Source: Patescibacteria group bacterium
GTDB lineage: Bacteria > Patescibacteriota > Microgenomatia > PFEM01 > JAHIFH01
Length of the DNA stretch: 17,958 nucleotides
Assembly (NCBI GenBank): GCA_018900995.1
Contig: JAHIFH010000063.1
Location: 1 to 17,958, forward strand
Direction of reading: 5' to 3'
Part shown: positions 1 to 7,790 of the stretch, piece by piece
Layout: each line of letters starts with the position of its first letter
Numbering within the stretch: the first letter of the stretch is position 1
The notes under the pieces: model-generated
Told to the model about the DNA's origin: nothing
The model's input: the letters and a program-made list of their open reading frames with translations, nothing else
The model's database searches: none
Made by a program: the position numbers and the translations under genes

Positions 1-765
1 GCCCGTCTCGCCGCCAGGGCGGCTAGGCAAGCCGTTATTAGGAAAGGGGAGTTGTCTGGATTAGGGCTTCCTGGCAAACTCGCTGATTGTCAGGAAACTA
101 ATCCTAAAGGCTCTGAATTATTTTTAGTTGAGGGTGATTCTGCCGGCGGTTCAGCTAAACAGGGAAGAGACCGAGGTTTCCAGGCTATCTTACCCATCGG
201 CGGGAAAATTCTTAATACCGAAAGAGCCCATTTGGATAAAATCATTAAATTTGAGGAGCTCAAAGATTTAATTATTGCCCTAGGAATGGGTATCGGCGAA
301 ACTCTTAACCCTAAAAAACTTCGCTATCACCGGATTATTATTATGTGCGACGCTGATGTTGACGGTCAGCATATTGTCACTCTTCTTTTGACTTTCTTCT
401 ATCGTCATTTGCAAGTAGTCATTGAAAAAGGTCATCTCTATATCGCCATGCCCCCTTTATACCGAATCCAGATTGGCAAAGAGTCCCTTTATGCTTATAA
501 TGAAGAAGGGAAAAAGGAGATTGTGGCAACTCGCAGTAGTAACAAAAAAAAGATTGGTATCCAGCGATATAAAGGTCTGGGGGAAATGAATCCAGATCAA
601 CTTTGGGAAACAACGATGAATCCGGTCCGAAGAATTCTGAAAAAAGTAATAGTTGAAGACGCTCATAAGGCGGATCAAGTATTTACGACTTTAATGGGAT
701 CGGAAGTCCCGCCTAGAAAGAGATTTATCCAAACATATGCGAGGACGGCTAATTTAGATGTATAA
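1..765 (+). CDS. gyrB: DNA gyrase subunit B, 3' part (5' end outside window)
   Basis: GyrB is the ATPase subunit of DNA gyrase; with GyrA it introduces negative supercoils. The frame is open from base 1, so the gene enters from the left; a TTG at 52 is internal, because the upstream codons (AARAARQAVIRKGELSG) already match the family just before the TOPRIM domain. Visible TOPRIM signatures are LPGKLADCQ, EGDSAGGSAKQGRDRG (catalytic Glu) and the metal-binding DADVDGQHI. The C-terminal QRYKGLGEMNPDQLWETTMN block is the gyrase-type tail that contacts GyrA. The ATPase and transducer domains are missing only because of the window edge. It is followed after 24 bases by ppa and then gyrA, so gyrB and gyrA are probably co-transcribed with ppa between them. 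The GyrA box in the gyrA partner argues for gyrase rather than topoisomerase IV. Confidence 0.96.
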   Translation, partial: ARLAARAARQAVIRKGELSGLGLPGKLADCQETNPKGSELFLVEGDSAGGSAKQGRDRGFQAILPIGGKILNTERAHLDKIIKFEELKDLIIALGMGIGETLNPKKLRYHRIIIMCDADVDGQHIVTLLLTFFYRHLQVVIEKGHLYIAMPPLYRIQIGKESLYAYNEEGKKEIVATRSSNKKKIGIQRYKGLGEMNPDQLWETTMNPVRRILKKVIVEDAHKADQVFTTLMGSEVPPRKRFIQTYARTANLDV

Positions 766-789
766 ATAGTCCGAGTTTTTAGATTCAAA

Positions 790-1341
790 ATGAAAAAACA
801 AAACCAAAATCTATTTCACCTAGTTACTGCTGGGGATAATCCTCCTCAGGAAGTTAATTGTTTAGTGGAAATTCCTAAAGGAAGCACTAATAAGTATGAA
901 TATAACCACCATTCTGGTTATTTTCATTTAGACAGAGTCCTTTACGAGGCGGTGTTTTTCCCTTTTGAGTACGGAATTATCCCCCAAACTTGGAATGACA
1001 AAGATAAAGACCCTTTGGATATTCTTGTTTTGTCCAGTTTTTCAACTTTCCCGGGTTGCATTATCAGTTGCCGACCCATTGGCGTTATTCGCATCAATGA
1101 CACGGGTGAGCAGGATGACAAAATTGCTGCTGTTCCTATCTATGACCCGCGTTTTTCCCAAGTGAAGCGGCTAAAGGATTTACCTCCTCATGCTAAAAAG
1201 GAAATCGAAAACTTCTGGGAAAATTATTCCGAGCTTCAGCCTGATAAAAAAATTAAGGTTGAAGGCTGGGGTGGGAAAAAAGCTGCTCACGAGCTGATTA
1301 AAGAAGCAGCCGCCAATTATCGAAAAAAATTCCCTAGGTGA
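790..1341 (+). CDS. ppa: Inorganic pyrophosphatase (family I, soluble)
   Basis: This cytosolic enzyme hydrolyses pyrophosphate to two phosphates, pulling nucleic-acid synthesis forward. The 183-residue protein has the usual family I length. Active-site residues known from E. coli PPase can be matched: E27, K35 and E37 in VEIPKGSTNKYEY, R49, Y61 in FEYG, the DKDPLD signature (D72, D74, D77), the acidic pair in DTGEQDDK, and the lysines around KIKVEGW. All expected metal and phosphate ligands appear present, so it should be active. No Shine-Dalgarno sequence precedes the ATG, which lies 24 bases after gyrB. The stop codon shares one base with the gyrA start (TGATG), which suggests translational coupling. 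Its position between gyrB and gyrA is unusual; the functional link is an inference. Confidence 0.95.
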   Translation: MKKQNQNLFHLVTAGDNPPQEVNCLVEIPKGSTNKYEYNHHSGYFHLDRVLYEAVFFPFEYGIIPQTWNDKDKDPLDILVLSSFSTFPGCIISCRPIGVIRINDTGEQDDKIAAVPIYDPRFSQVKRLKDLPPHAKKEIENFWENYSELQPDKKIKVEGWGGKKAAHELIKEAAANYRKKFPR

Positions 1342-3938
1342 TGTCCAAAAAAATCGGTAAAGTTAAACCAGTTGAAATAACTGAGGAGATGCAGAAGTCC
1401 TATTTGGACTATGCCATGAGCGTCATTGTTGCTCGAGCTCTCCCTGACGTTCGCGATGGTTTAAAGCCAGTCCACCGCCGCATCCTTTTTACCATGTATG
1501 AAATGGGCTTAATCCACTCGGCAAAGTCTGTTAAATCTGCCAAGGTCGTGGGTGACTGCATGGGGAAATACCATCCTCACGGTGACTTAGCTATCTATGA
1601 CACTTTAGTCCGCTTGGCTCAAGATTTCTCCATGCGCTATCCCTTAATTGATGGCCAAGGCAACTTTGGTTCAGTTGATGGTGATTCACCGGCAGCAATG
1701 CGCTATACCGAGGCGAAAATGAGTAAGATTTCCTCGGAAATGTTAGCAGACATTAATAAAGACACTGTTGATTTAACTGATAATTTCGATGGTTCGCTCC
1801 AAGAACCCGTTTTTCTTCCTGCCAAAATCCCTAACCTTCTCTTGATGGGCGCTGATGGAATTGCCGTCGGTATGGCAACCAAAATCCCTCCCCATAATCT
1901 TAATGAGGTTATTGATGGCTTGCTATTATTAATAGATAAAGGCGAAGTCGTTTCCCCGGAAGCAGAAACAAAAAAGGGGTTTGAAATTAAAAAAATTAAA
2001 CTTGACGAGACAGTCGATTTAGAAAAAACTGAAAAAATTCCTGCCCTTCAAGCCAGCTTTGAATCTCAAGCAACGGTTGAAGAAATTATCAAGTACATTA
2101 ATGGACCTGACTTTCCTACCGGCGCTTCAATTTACGACCAAGACCAAATTCTTCAAGCCTATACTACCGGCAAGGGCAAAATCCTTATGAGAGCCGAGGC
2201 AGAGATTGAAGAGACGAAGGGAGGCAGATATCGGATTGTTATCAGCCAAATTCCTTATCAGGTTAATAAAGCCCACCTGGTTGCTAAAATTGCTCAGTTA
2301 ATCAAGGAAAGAAAGATTAAAGGGGTCGGCAATTTAAGAGATGAGTCTGACCGTGAAGGGATGCGCATTGTGGTTGAGCTGAAAAAGACAGCCAAGCCCA
2401 AGGTAGTGCTCAACTCTCTTTATAAACACACTCCGATGCAAACCACCTATCCGGCCAATATGGTCGCTCTGATTGATGGTGTCCCTCAAACCCTAACCTT
2501 AAAACAAATTTTGACTGAATTCGTTAAACACCGTCAGTTAGTCATTACCCGAAAAAGCATTTTTGAATTCAAAACTGCCAAAAATAGAGCCCATATTCTT
2601 GAGGGTCTGAAAATTGCCCTTGACAATCTTGACGCCGTTATTGCCACCATTAAAAAATCCCGTACCGTTGAAACCGCTCGGACTAACCTGATGAAAAAAT
2701 TCAAGTTAACTGAACTTCAAGCCAACGCTATTTTGGAGATGCAACTCCGTCGCTTAGCGGCTTTAGAAAGAAAGAAAATTGAAGATGAATATAAAGAAAT
2801 TGGCAAGTTAATTAAATATCTGGCAGATGTTTTAACTCACCCAGAAAAGATTCTCCAAATTATTAAAAAAGAACTTAGGGCAGTTAAAAAAGAGTATGGC
2901 GATTCTCGGCGAACCAAAATTTATCGCCGGCAAATGGAAAGCTTCTCCGAAGAAGATTTAATTGCTAAAGAGAAGTGTTTAATTACCGTTACCAAAACTG
3001 GTTATATTAAGCGTTTGCCGGTTAGTACTTATCGCTCTCAGCGCCGGGGCGGTAAAGGAGTGAAGGGAATGACCACCAAAGAGGTCGATGAAATCGCCCA
3101 ATTCATGACTGGAGAAACTCATGACCAAGTTCTCTTTTTTACCAACAAAGGACGGGTTTTCTCAATCAGAGCCTGGGAAATTCCTGAGGGATCAAGAACT
3201 TCTAAAGGACAAGCGGTCATTAATTTGATTAATATTGAACAAGGTGAAGAAGTCCAATCGGTGCTTAATCTTCCTAGTGCTTCAGCTAAAAGCGAATACA
3301 AATATCTCATCATGGCAACAAGAAAGGGGACAGTGAAAAAAACCTCTTTAAGGAATTTCAAGAAAATTCGTTCTTCTGGTTTAATTGCTATTAAGCTTAA
3401 TCGGGGAGATGAGCTTTGCTGGGTTGAACCCACCACCGGTAAAGACCAAGTTCTTTTGGTCACTCATGATGGTAAATCAATTCGTTTTAATGAAACTGAT
3501 ACTCGACCCATGGGAAGGGATACAATCGGGGTGAGGGGAATTTTATTGAAAGGCAATGATCATGTTGTTACCATGGAAGTTTTCCCTGCCAAGCCCCCAA
3601 GACCAAAAGACCGCCGTCGAAAGTATTTCCGCCATGTTTTAGTGGTCATGGAAAAAGGATTGGGTAAAAGAACTGATATCCGCTATCACCCGATTCAAAA
3701 ACGGGGCGGAATTGGTGTCAAAGCCGCCAACGTCACCAAGAAAACAGGAAAAATTATCGTTTGCCGACTAGTTACCCAAAAAGATAAACAGGTCATTTTA
3801 ACCAGTAAAAAAGGTCAGGTAATTAAACTGCCTTTAAAAAATATTCCCCGATTAGGTCGGGATACTCAGGGTGTTATTTTAATGAGATTTTCTAAGCCTG
3901 ATGACGCGGTTGCGGCCCTTACTTGCTTGAGAAAATAA
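1341..3938 (+). CDS. gyrA: DNA gyrase subunit A
   Basis: GyrA is the DNA-breaking and rejoining subunit of gyrase. The ATG at 1341 is preferred over the GTG at 1338: it gives a 1-base overlap with ppa and starts MSKKIGKVKPVEI like other GyrA proteins. The 865-residue product has the breakage-reunion domain with catalytic Tyr122 in AAMRYTEAK, numbered exactly as in E. coli. A GyrA box, QRRGGKG (residues 567-573), marks the wrapping beta-pinwheel domain, so this is gyrase and not ParC. A second box-like QKRGGIGVKA occurs near the end. Two oddities: position 83 in the quinolone-resistance region (HPHGDLAIYD) is Leu where E. coli has Ser, and about 40 extra charged residues (roughly 203-243) precede INGPDFPTG. 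The next gene begins 2 bases after the stop. Confidence 0.97.
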   Translation: MSKKIGKVKPVEITEEMQKSYLDYAMSVIVARALPDVRDGLKPVHRRILFTMYEMGLIHSAKSVKSAKVVGDCMGKYHPHGDLAIYDTLVRLAQDFSMRYPLIDGQGNFGSVDGDSPAAMRYTEAKMSKISSEMLADINKDTVDLTDNFDGSLQEPVFLPAKIPNLLLMGADGIAVGMATKIPPHNLNEVIDGLLLLIDKGEVVSPEAETKKGFEIKKIKLDETVDLEKTEKIPALQASFESQATVEEIIKYINGPDFPTGASIYDQDQILQAYTTGKGKILMRAEAEIEETKGGRYRIVISQIPYQVNKAHLVAKIAQLIKERKIKGVGNLRDESDREGMRIVVELKKTAKPKVVLNSLYKHTPMQTTYPANMVALIDGVPQTLTLKQILTEFVKHRQLVITRKSIFEFKTAKNRAHILEGLKIALDNLDAVIATIKKSRTVETARTNLMKKFKLTELQANAILEMQLRRLAALERKKIEDEYKEIGKLIKYLADVLTHPEKILQIIKKELRAVKKEYGDSRRTKIYRRQMESFSEEDLIAKEKCLITVTKTGYIKRLPVSTYRSQRRGGKGVKGMTTKEVDEIAQFMTGETHDQVLFFTNKGRVFSIRAWEIPEGSRTSKGQAVINLINIEQGEEVQSVLNLPSASAKSEYKYLIMATRKGTVKKTSLRNFKKIRSSGLIAIKLNRGDELCWVEPTTGKDQVLLVTHDGKSIRFNETDTRPMGRDTIGVRGILLKGNDHVVTMEVFPAKPPRPKDRRRKYFRHVLVVMEKGLGKRTDIRYHPIQKRGGIGVKAANVTKKTGKIIVCRLVTQKDKQVILTSKKGQVIKLPLKNIPRLGRDTQGVILMRFSKPDDAVAALTCLRK

Positions 3939-3940
3939 GA

Positions 3941-4360
3941 ATGACTATCAAAGCACGAAAAAAGAGATCAAGAGCTTTGAAGTTTTATATCGCTAGTTCC
4001 TTTTCTGAAAAAGAAAAAATACGGAAACTGATGGATAAAATCGAGAAAAAGGGGCATAAAATAGCTTTTGACTGGACCACACATCAATCAATTAAACCTT
4101 ATGAGAAAAAAATTAAACTGGCAGCTAAATACGCAAAAGAAGATATTGAAGGAGTTAAAGATTGTGATATTTTTGTCATGGTCCCTAGTAAAGAGGGTGG
4201 CAGCACTCAATTTGCCGAGTTAGGGGTTGCCATTGTCATGGAAAGAGTAAAAAGAATCTTTGTCGTCGGACCGTATAACAACAGATCAATGAGTTTCTTT
4301 CATCCTAAAGTTGAAAGAATTAATTCAATCGAGGAAATCTTTACCAAGCTTTTTCATTAA
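3941..4360 (+). CDS. Nucleoside 2-deoxyribosyltransferase-like small protein
   Basis: A 139-residue protein with a Rossmann-like fold resembling the nucleoside 2-deoxyribosyltransferase (NDT) superfamily, which cleaves or exchanges the base of (deoxy)nucleosides. Visible signs are the first strand LKFYIASSFS (Tyr16), the central DCDIFVMVPS (Asp76), and STQFAELGVAIVM, where Glu93 fits the NDT catalytic glutamate. A basic leader (KARKKRSR) precedes the first strand. I chose the ATG at 3941, two bases after gyrA; an in-frame TTG at 3923 would overlap gyrA. It ends the gyrase operon. Substrate and reaction cannot be read from sequence: relatives include true NDTs, 2'-deoxynucleotide N-hydrolases and TIR-like sensors. 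The family assignment is fairly safe; the activity is open. Confidence 0.7.
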   Translation: MTIKARKKRSRALKFYIASSFSEKEKIRKLMDKIEKKGHKIAFDWTTHQSIKPYEKKIKLAAKYAKEDIEGVKDCDIFVMVPSKEGGSTQFAELGVAIVMERVKRIFVVGPYNNRSMSFFHPKVERINSIEEIFTKLFH

Positions 4361-4376
4361 GACTAAGCTCTTTTGA

Positions 4377-5333
4377 CTATCTTCCCTTACCATGAAAGGC
4401 TTCATGGACAGATCGGAGTTGGCGGTTGGTTACATGAGTATAGATTTGGGTGGTTTGAATATTTTTGTGTCCAAGCATTTCCTGAACAGCTCTGATATCT
4501 GCCCCGGCAATCAAAAGGTCGGTGGCAAAGGAATGACGAATGACATGAGGCGTCACCTTAACCGGCAATCTCGCTTTTTTGGAGTACTTTTCAACGATTC
4601 TTTGGACCGAACGGGCGGTTAATCTCATTTTTTCACCATCTTTTCCTATGTCATTTCCTCCTCCAAGGCGGATAAATAAAGGCTTCCAAGAATCTTCTCG
4701 ACTATTAAGATATTTCTTTAGCCATTTAACTGCTCTTTCTGACAAAAAAACAACTCTTGCTCTGTCACCCTTGCCCACCACGCCAAATTCCCGTCGCTTT
4801 AAATCAATTTGATCCCGATTTAACTTGACTAACTCACTTACCCGCAAACCAGTGGAGAAAAGAATCTCCAAAATAGCTTTATCACGTAAGCCAGTCCTCT
4901 TAGAAGGAAGGGGTTGGGAAAGAAACCGTTCAATTTGCTTCGCTGAAAGAAATTTCACTACCCTTGATTTGCTCTTAGGAATATCAATTTTTTCCGGCAC
5001 CAAGGTATCATAATCGTTTTTAACCAGCCATCTGAGAAAAGCCCGCAAAGCTATCACATGATAAGCTTGAGTGCTAGGCGAGAGGGGATGTCCATTGGGA
5101 GCGGTAAATCGGGCTAAATATACCCTATATTTTTTAATTTTTTCCAAGTCAATTGAACTTGGCTTAGCCTTGAAATTATTTTTCTTTAACCAATTGGAAA
5201 AACGTCCTAGATAATGACGATAATTACGAATGGTTAGGGGAGAACACTGGCGTTCAATCTCTAAATGCTCTAAAAACTCTTCAATTAAACGATCTAGTTC
5301 AGTTCGAGGTGATTCATCCTTTTGAATTGCCAT
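4377..5333 (-). CDS. Tyrosine recombinase 1 (XerC/XerD type)
   Basis: A site-specific recombinase of the lambda-integrase/Xer family; such enzymes resolve chromosome dimers at dif or move elements by Tyr-mediated strand exchange. The 318-residue protein has an N-terminal SAM-like DNA-binding domain (about residues 10-110, with ERQCSPLTIRNYRHYL) and a C-terminal catalytic domain with all six key residues: R164 (STGLRVSEL), K188 (GKGDR), H263 and R266 (TPHVIRHSFA), H289 (LGHKNIQTT) and nucleophile Y298 (QIYTHV). Length and ending fit Xer rather than phage integrases. It converges with the gyrase operon across a 16-base gap. A sigma70-like promoter overlapping an inverted repeat lies directly upstream. 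Whether this one or the paralogue at 6768-7790 serves dif cannot be decided here. Confidence 0.92.
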   Translation of the reverse strand: MAIQKDESPRTELDRLIEEFLEHLEIERQCSPLTIRNYRHYLGRFSNWLKKNNFKAKPSSIDLEKIKKYRVYLARFTAPNGHPLSPSTQAYHVIALRAFLRWLVKNDYDTLVPEKIDIPKSKSRVVKFLSAKQIERFLSQPLPSKRTGLRDKAILEILFSTGLRVSELVKLNRDQIDLKRREFGVVGKGDRARVVFLSERAVKWLKKYLNSREDSWKPLFIRLGGGNDIGKDGEKMRLTARSVQRIVEKYSKKARLPVKVTPHVIRHSFATDLLIAGADIRAVQEMLGHKNIQTTQIYTHVTNRQLRSVHEAFHGKGR

Positions 5334-5344
5334 TATTAAATATC

Positions 5345-5374
5345 AGTTTACACTTCGATAAACTTAGTGTCAAC
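5345..5374 (-). promoter_or_regulatory. Promoter and inverted repeat upstream of recombinase 1
   Basis: Read on the - strand, TTGACA (5373-5368) is followed after 17 bases by TAAACT (5350-5345), a credible sigma70 promoter. The predicted start (about 5338) is only some 5 bases before the ATG, so the message would be nearly leaderless. The same bases form an inverted repeat, GTTTACACT (5346-5354) and AGTGTCAAC (5366-5374), 8 of 9 pairs with an 11-base spacer; its arms cover the -35 and part of the -10. That suggests autoregulation or a recombinase-binding site. The ACACT/AGTGT core recurs upstream of recombinase 2. Confidence 0.55.
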
Positions 5375-5385
5375 ATTGTGCGACA

Positions 5386-6096
5386 TTAAGGCTTGGTGGA
5401 ATGAAGAAAATAATGCCAACGACTCGCTTCTTGAACGATTCTGTCTATTTCTTGCCAATTTTCAACATAAGCAGATTGAGAACCGATATCTTCGGTAACA
5501 TTCCAAGAATATTCTAAAACTAAGTTTCTTATCAACGAAGAAGGAGTGACTGCTTTGACTGTCTCGGCGTGGTCTTCAATAAAAAAATGGAGATCAAGCC
5601 TCTGGGCTTCACTGTTTTTAAACCTGACTCTATCTTTCTCTAAAGACTGGGGCATTAAGAGTCTATTCTTCGCCCAACCAAGATTGTTTTTCTCTAACCA
5701 CTCCAAGGTCACCTGATAGAGGGCATCTTTCGTTCTCGCAGTGATAAACCAAATCTGATGTTCTTGTTCTTTCCATTTATTTAAAGTCTCAATGGCGTTA
5801 GGAATTGGTCTTGCACATTCATAAACAAACGTTCTTTTAAATATTTCTTTCACAAAATCCGGTCCATGAGGAATGTTTCGAATCTCTTCCCATTGATGGA
5901 GCCAAAAATTAGTTGATCCTTCATCTTCTAATTTCTTTTTAATGTCCACCCCAAGTCCTCTTTTAACTAATCGACAAACCCAAGTATCTATTTCGTCAAC
6001 ATTTGCATCCAAATCCACACCAATCCGTAAAACTCCTGGAGGTGTTTCTTTATTTTCTTTTGGGAAAATAATTTCTGGTTTTAAGAATTCGGACAT
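5386..6096 (-). CDS. HAD-superfamily hydrolase, 5'-nucleotidase (NT5C-like)
   Basis: A 236-residue protein with the haloacid dehalogenase fold, most like the 5'(3')-deoxyribonucleotidase group. Motif I is RIGVDLDANVDE (nucleophile D28, second Asp D30), motif II is WFITART (T119), and the acidic motif IV is FFIEDHAETV (E174, D175). A lysine/arginine-rich segment before motif IV could supply the motif III base. A helical cap region lies at about residues 35-95. Likely activity is phosphate removal from a small phosphorylated compound, possibly a nucleotide; the substrate is not visible. The gene lies between the recombinase 1 promoter and the nuclease-like gene, and has its own upstream promoter. 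No Shine-Dalgarno is seen before the ATG. Family confidence is good, substrate confidence low. Confidence 0.75.
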   Translation of the reverse strand: MSEFLKPEIIFPKENKETPPGVLRIGVDLDANVDEIDTWVCRLVKRGLGVDIKKKLEDEGSTNFWLHQWEEIRNIPHGPDFVKEIFKRTFVYECARPIPNAIETLNKWKEQEHQIWFITARTKDALYQVTLEWLEKNNLGWAKNRLLMPQSLEKDRVRFKNSEAQRLDLHFFIEDHAETVKAVTPSSLIRNLVLEYSWNVTEDIGSQSAYVENWQEIDRIVQEASRWHYFLHSTKP

Positions 6097-6118
6097 AAAA
6101 TTTGGACAGAAGAGTTTT

Positions 6119-6147
6119 ATTTAAACAGAAAAAATAGCTATTGTCAA
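6119..6147 (-). promoter_or_regulatory. Sigma70-like promoter for the HAD gene
   Basis: On the - strand TTGACA (6147-6142) and TTAAAT (6124-6119) are separated by 17 bases. Transcription would start near 6112, about 16 bases before the ATG at 6096. The -35 is perfect and the -10 matches 4 of 6 positions. The remaining sequence to 6237 contains only a weak ATTAAC/GTTAAT inverted repeat (6199-6204, 6217-6222) and no terminator that I can support. Confidence 0.5.
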
Positions 6148-6237
6148 ACCCGACAAAGCCCTTAGCGCCTTTCTAAACGCCGTTTTGAAAAGAGAGTAAT
6201 TAACCAAAATCAATTAGTTAATAAAATTTGTGAATTT

Positions 6238-6771
6238 TTATGAACTTTTTCGGTGAAATTTTTCGAAAGCAGTTCTAAGTCTTACAATTCTTGAGGTTAC
6301 ATGTTGATCAAAATTTTTTCCTCGAGAAAAAACATGTAAAGTCAATTTTTTCTCATCTTCATAGGGGTAAGGTAAAATGCCAATGTTTTTAATTCTTTCG
6401 TCTCGAAGAAAAAATAAAATAGAAACCGGTACGGTAGTGCCACACTCCACTATCCAAGAAAAATCTTTGCTTAAAATATCGGGGTGGGCTCCAAGAAAAC
6501 TCGGTTCGGTGCTACTTTCCAAACCCTGTTCTGCCAAAAACTCTTTTGCAATTTCTTTTAAAGCCATGTGTCCTTTTCCCTGTGGTCCCAAACCTTCGGT
6601 AGTTTTTACCTGGTCTATCAAATCATAGTAGTTTTTCTTTAAGTAAAATTCTTCCTTTTTATAAAAAATGATACCGTCATTAATCAATGTCGAAAGCTCA
6701 TCTAAAATCTCCCAATCTGGCGAAACATCATAGCCAGAATAGAAAACATGTTTTAAATCTTCTGTTTTCAT
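6238..6771 (-). CDS. Uncharacterised protein, PD-(D/E)XK nuclease-like, coupled to recombinase 2
   Basis: I do not recognise a named family. The 177-residue protein seems to have two parts. Residues 1-60 look like a small winged-helix-type region (DWEILDELSTLINDGIIFY). Residues 64-140 have a pattern seen in PD-(D/E)XK folds: a helix (GHMALKEIAKEFLAEQGL), a Glu (E89), a strand with HPDIL (D98), then WIVECGTT (E109), followed by a helix and strand. The usual final Lys is replaced by Gly in ECG, so it may be an inactive or variant nuclease. Its ATG overlaps the recombinase 2 stop by 4 bases, pointing to translational coupling and a shared role, perhaps DNA processing with the recombinase. The fold call is inference; that the gene is real is much safer. 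Confidence 0.6.
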   Translation of the reverse strand: MKTEDLKHVFYSGYDVSPDWEILDELSTLINDGIIFYKKEEFYLKKNYYDLIDQVKTTEGLGPQGKGHMALKEIAKEFLAEQGLESSTEPSFLGAHPDILSKDFSWIVECGTTVPVSILFFLRDERIKNIGILPYPYEDEKKLTLHVFSRGKNFDQHVTSRIVRLRTAFEKFHRKSS

Positions 6772-7790
6772 TTCTTTTTGCGTGTCCCTTCCGAAAGTGG
6801 ATGGAATTTCTTATGCGTTTCTTCGGCATAGCGATCTGAAGCATGAACATAGCGAGTGGTTGTATCAAGAGACTCGTGACCCAAAAGGATTTGGATTGCG
6901 GCTGGATTGGCTCCTCGCTCAGCCAAGTAAGTGGCGAATCCGTGGCGTAACGAGTGAGCTGAAGTGGGAACATTAATTTTTAACTTCTCTCGATATTCTT
7001 TTATTTTTGACTGAATATAATTAGTAGAAATTCGGCGCTTAGGCGAACTCGCATTAGCACCGCTGTAAGGAATAAATAAAGCTGACGAACTGTCATCTCT
7101 AGTAAGTAAATATCTTTCCAAATGATTTTTGGCTCTTGGGGTTAAGTAAACAAATCTCTCTTTTTTGCCTTTTCCCATCACAAAAATCCGCCCAGTTTTA
7201 TCGATTTGGTTGCGATTAAGGTTAACTAATTCACTTATTCTCATTCCGGTGGAAAAAAAAACCTCCAAAATGGCTCTGTTTCTCAAGGCAACCTTTTTAT
7301 TCTTTTCCAAAACACTAGGGACTTCAATCAAGCGAATTAAATCTTCTAATTCCGCCACCTGAGGATGTTTTCTTTCGGTTTTAATCAGCTTAACTGCCTC
7401 TGGGGCAATTGGCGCCTTATAATCCATGTCAATCAGGTAACGCAAATAAGACCTTAGAGTTGATAAACTCCGATTAATGCTCCGAGAAGCCAATTTTATC
7501 TCTGATTTTTTTCCTGATACCAAACGACGATCACGAGAAATTAAATAAGCTTTGTAATTTTCAATTGTTTTTTTAGTGACACTTTTAAACGAGGCAGGGG
7601 ACTGCTCGACCAAAAAATCGTTAAATAGGCTCAAATCCCGCTCATAGTTATAAATTGTCTCATCAGAATAATTATTGGTCTTTAAATAAAGTAGAAAATC
7701 ATCGAAATTGGGTAATGTGATTTTTTTAGACATATTTATTAATAGGGAAGTAATTAATTTTTGTTTTACTTTACCTTCCCTTACACTCAT
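6768..7790 (-). CDS. Tyrosine recombinase 2 (XerC/XerD type)
   Basis: A second Xer-family recombinase, 340 residues from the ATG at 7790. Catalytic residues in that numbering are R184 (STGMRISEL), K207 (GKGKKERF), H279 and R282 (AHSLRHGFA), H305 (LGHESLDT) and Y314 (TTRYVHA), so it should be active. The N-terminal core-binding domain spans about residues 27-130 (FDDFLLYLKTNNYSDETIY). The start is uncertain: an ATG at 7733 (residue 20, MSKKITLPNF) gives a more usual length of 321. Neither start has a Shine-Dalgarno. A TATAAT at 7822-7817 predicts a transcript start near 7810, which allows the longer form. The first codons lie in a strong inverted repeat. It overlaps the nuclease-like gene by 4 bases and clearly differs from recombinase 1, so this is not a recent duplication. 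Confidence 0.92.
   Translation of the reverse strand: MSVREGKVKQKLITSLLINMSKKITLPNFDDFLLYLKTNNYSDETIYNYERDLSLFNDFLVEQSPASFKSVTKKTIENYKAYLISRDRRLVSGKKSEIKLASRSINRSLSTLRSYLRYLIDMDYKAPIAPEAVKLIKTERKHPQVAELEDLIRLIEVPSVLEKNKKVALRNRAILEVFFSTGMRISELVNLNRNQIDKTGRIFVMGKGKKERFVYLTPRAKNHLERYLLTRDDSSSALFIPYSGANASSPKRRISTNYIQSKIKEYREKLKINVPTSAHSLRHGFATYLAERGANPAAIQILLGHESLDTTTRYVHASDRYAEETHKKFHPLSEGTRKKK

Noticed and set aside
1..30. GC-rich palindrome GCCGCCAGGGCGGC at the left edge
   Set aside because: It lies in the coding frame of gyrB and encodes AARAAR, which fits the protein family; no separate function is needed.
1..4376. Origin of replication near gyrB/gyrA
   Set aside because: Genes converge rather than diverge at 4370, and only one DnaA-box-like sequence is present in the window.
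4377..7790. Integrated phage or plasmid carrying the two recombinases
   Set aside because: Both recombinases look like Xer proteins, no structural, replication or transfer genes are present, and no flanking direct repeats were found.
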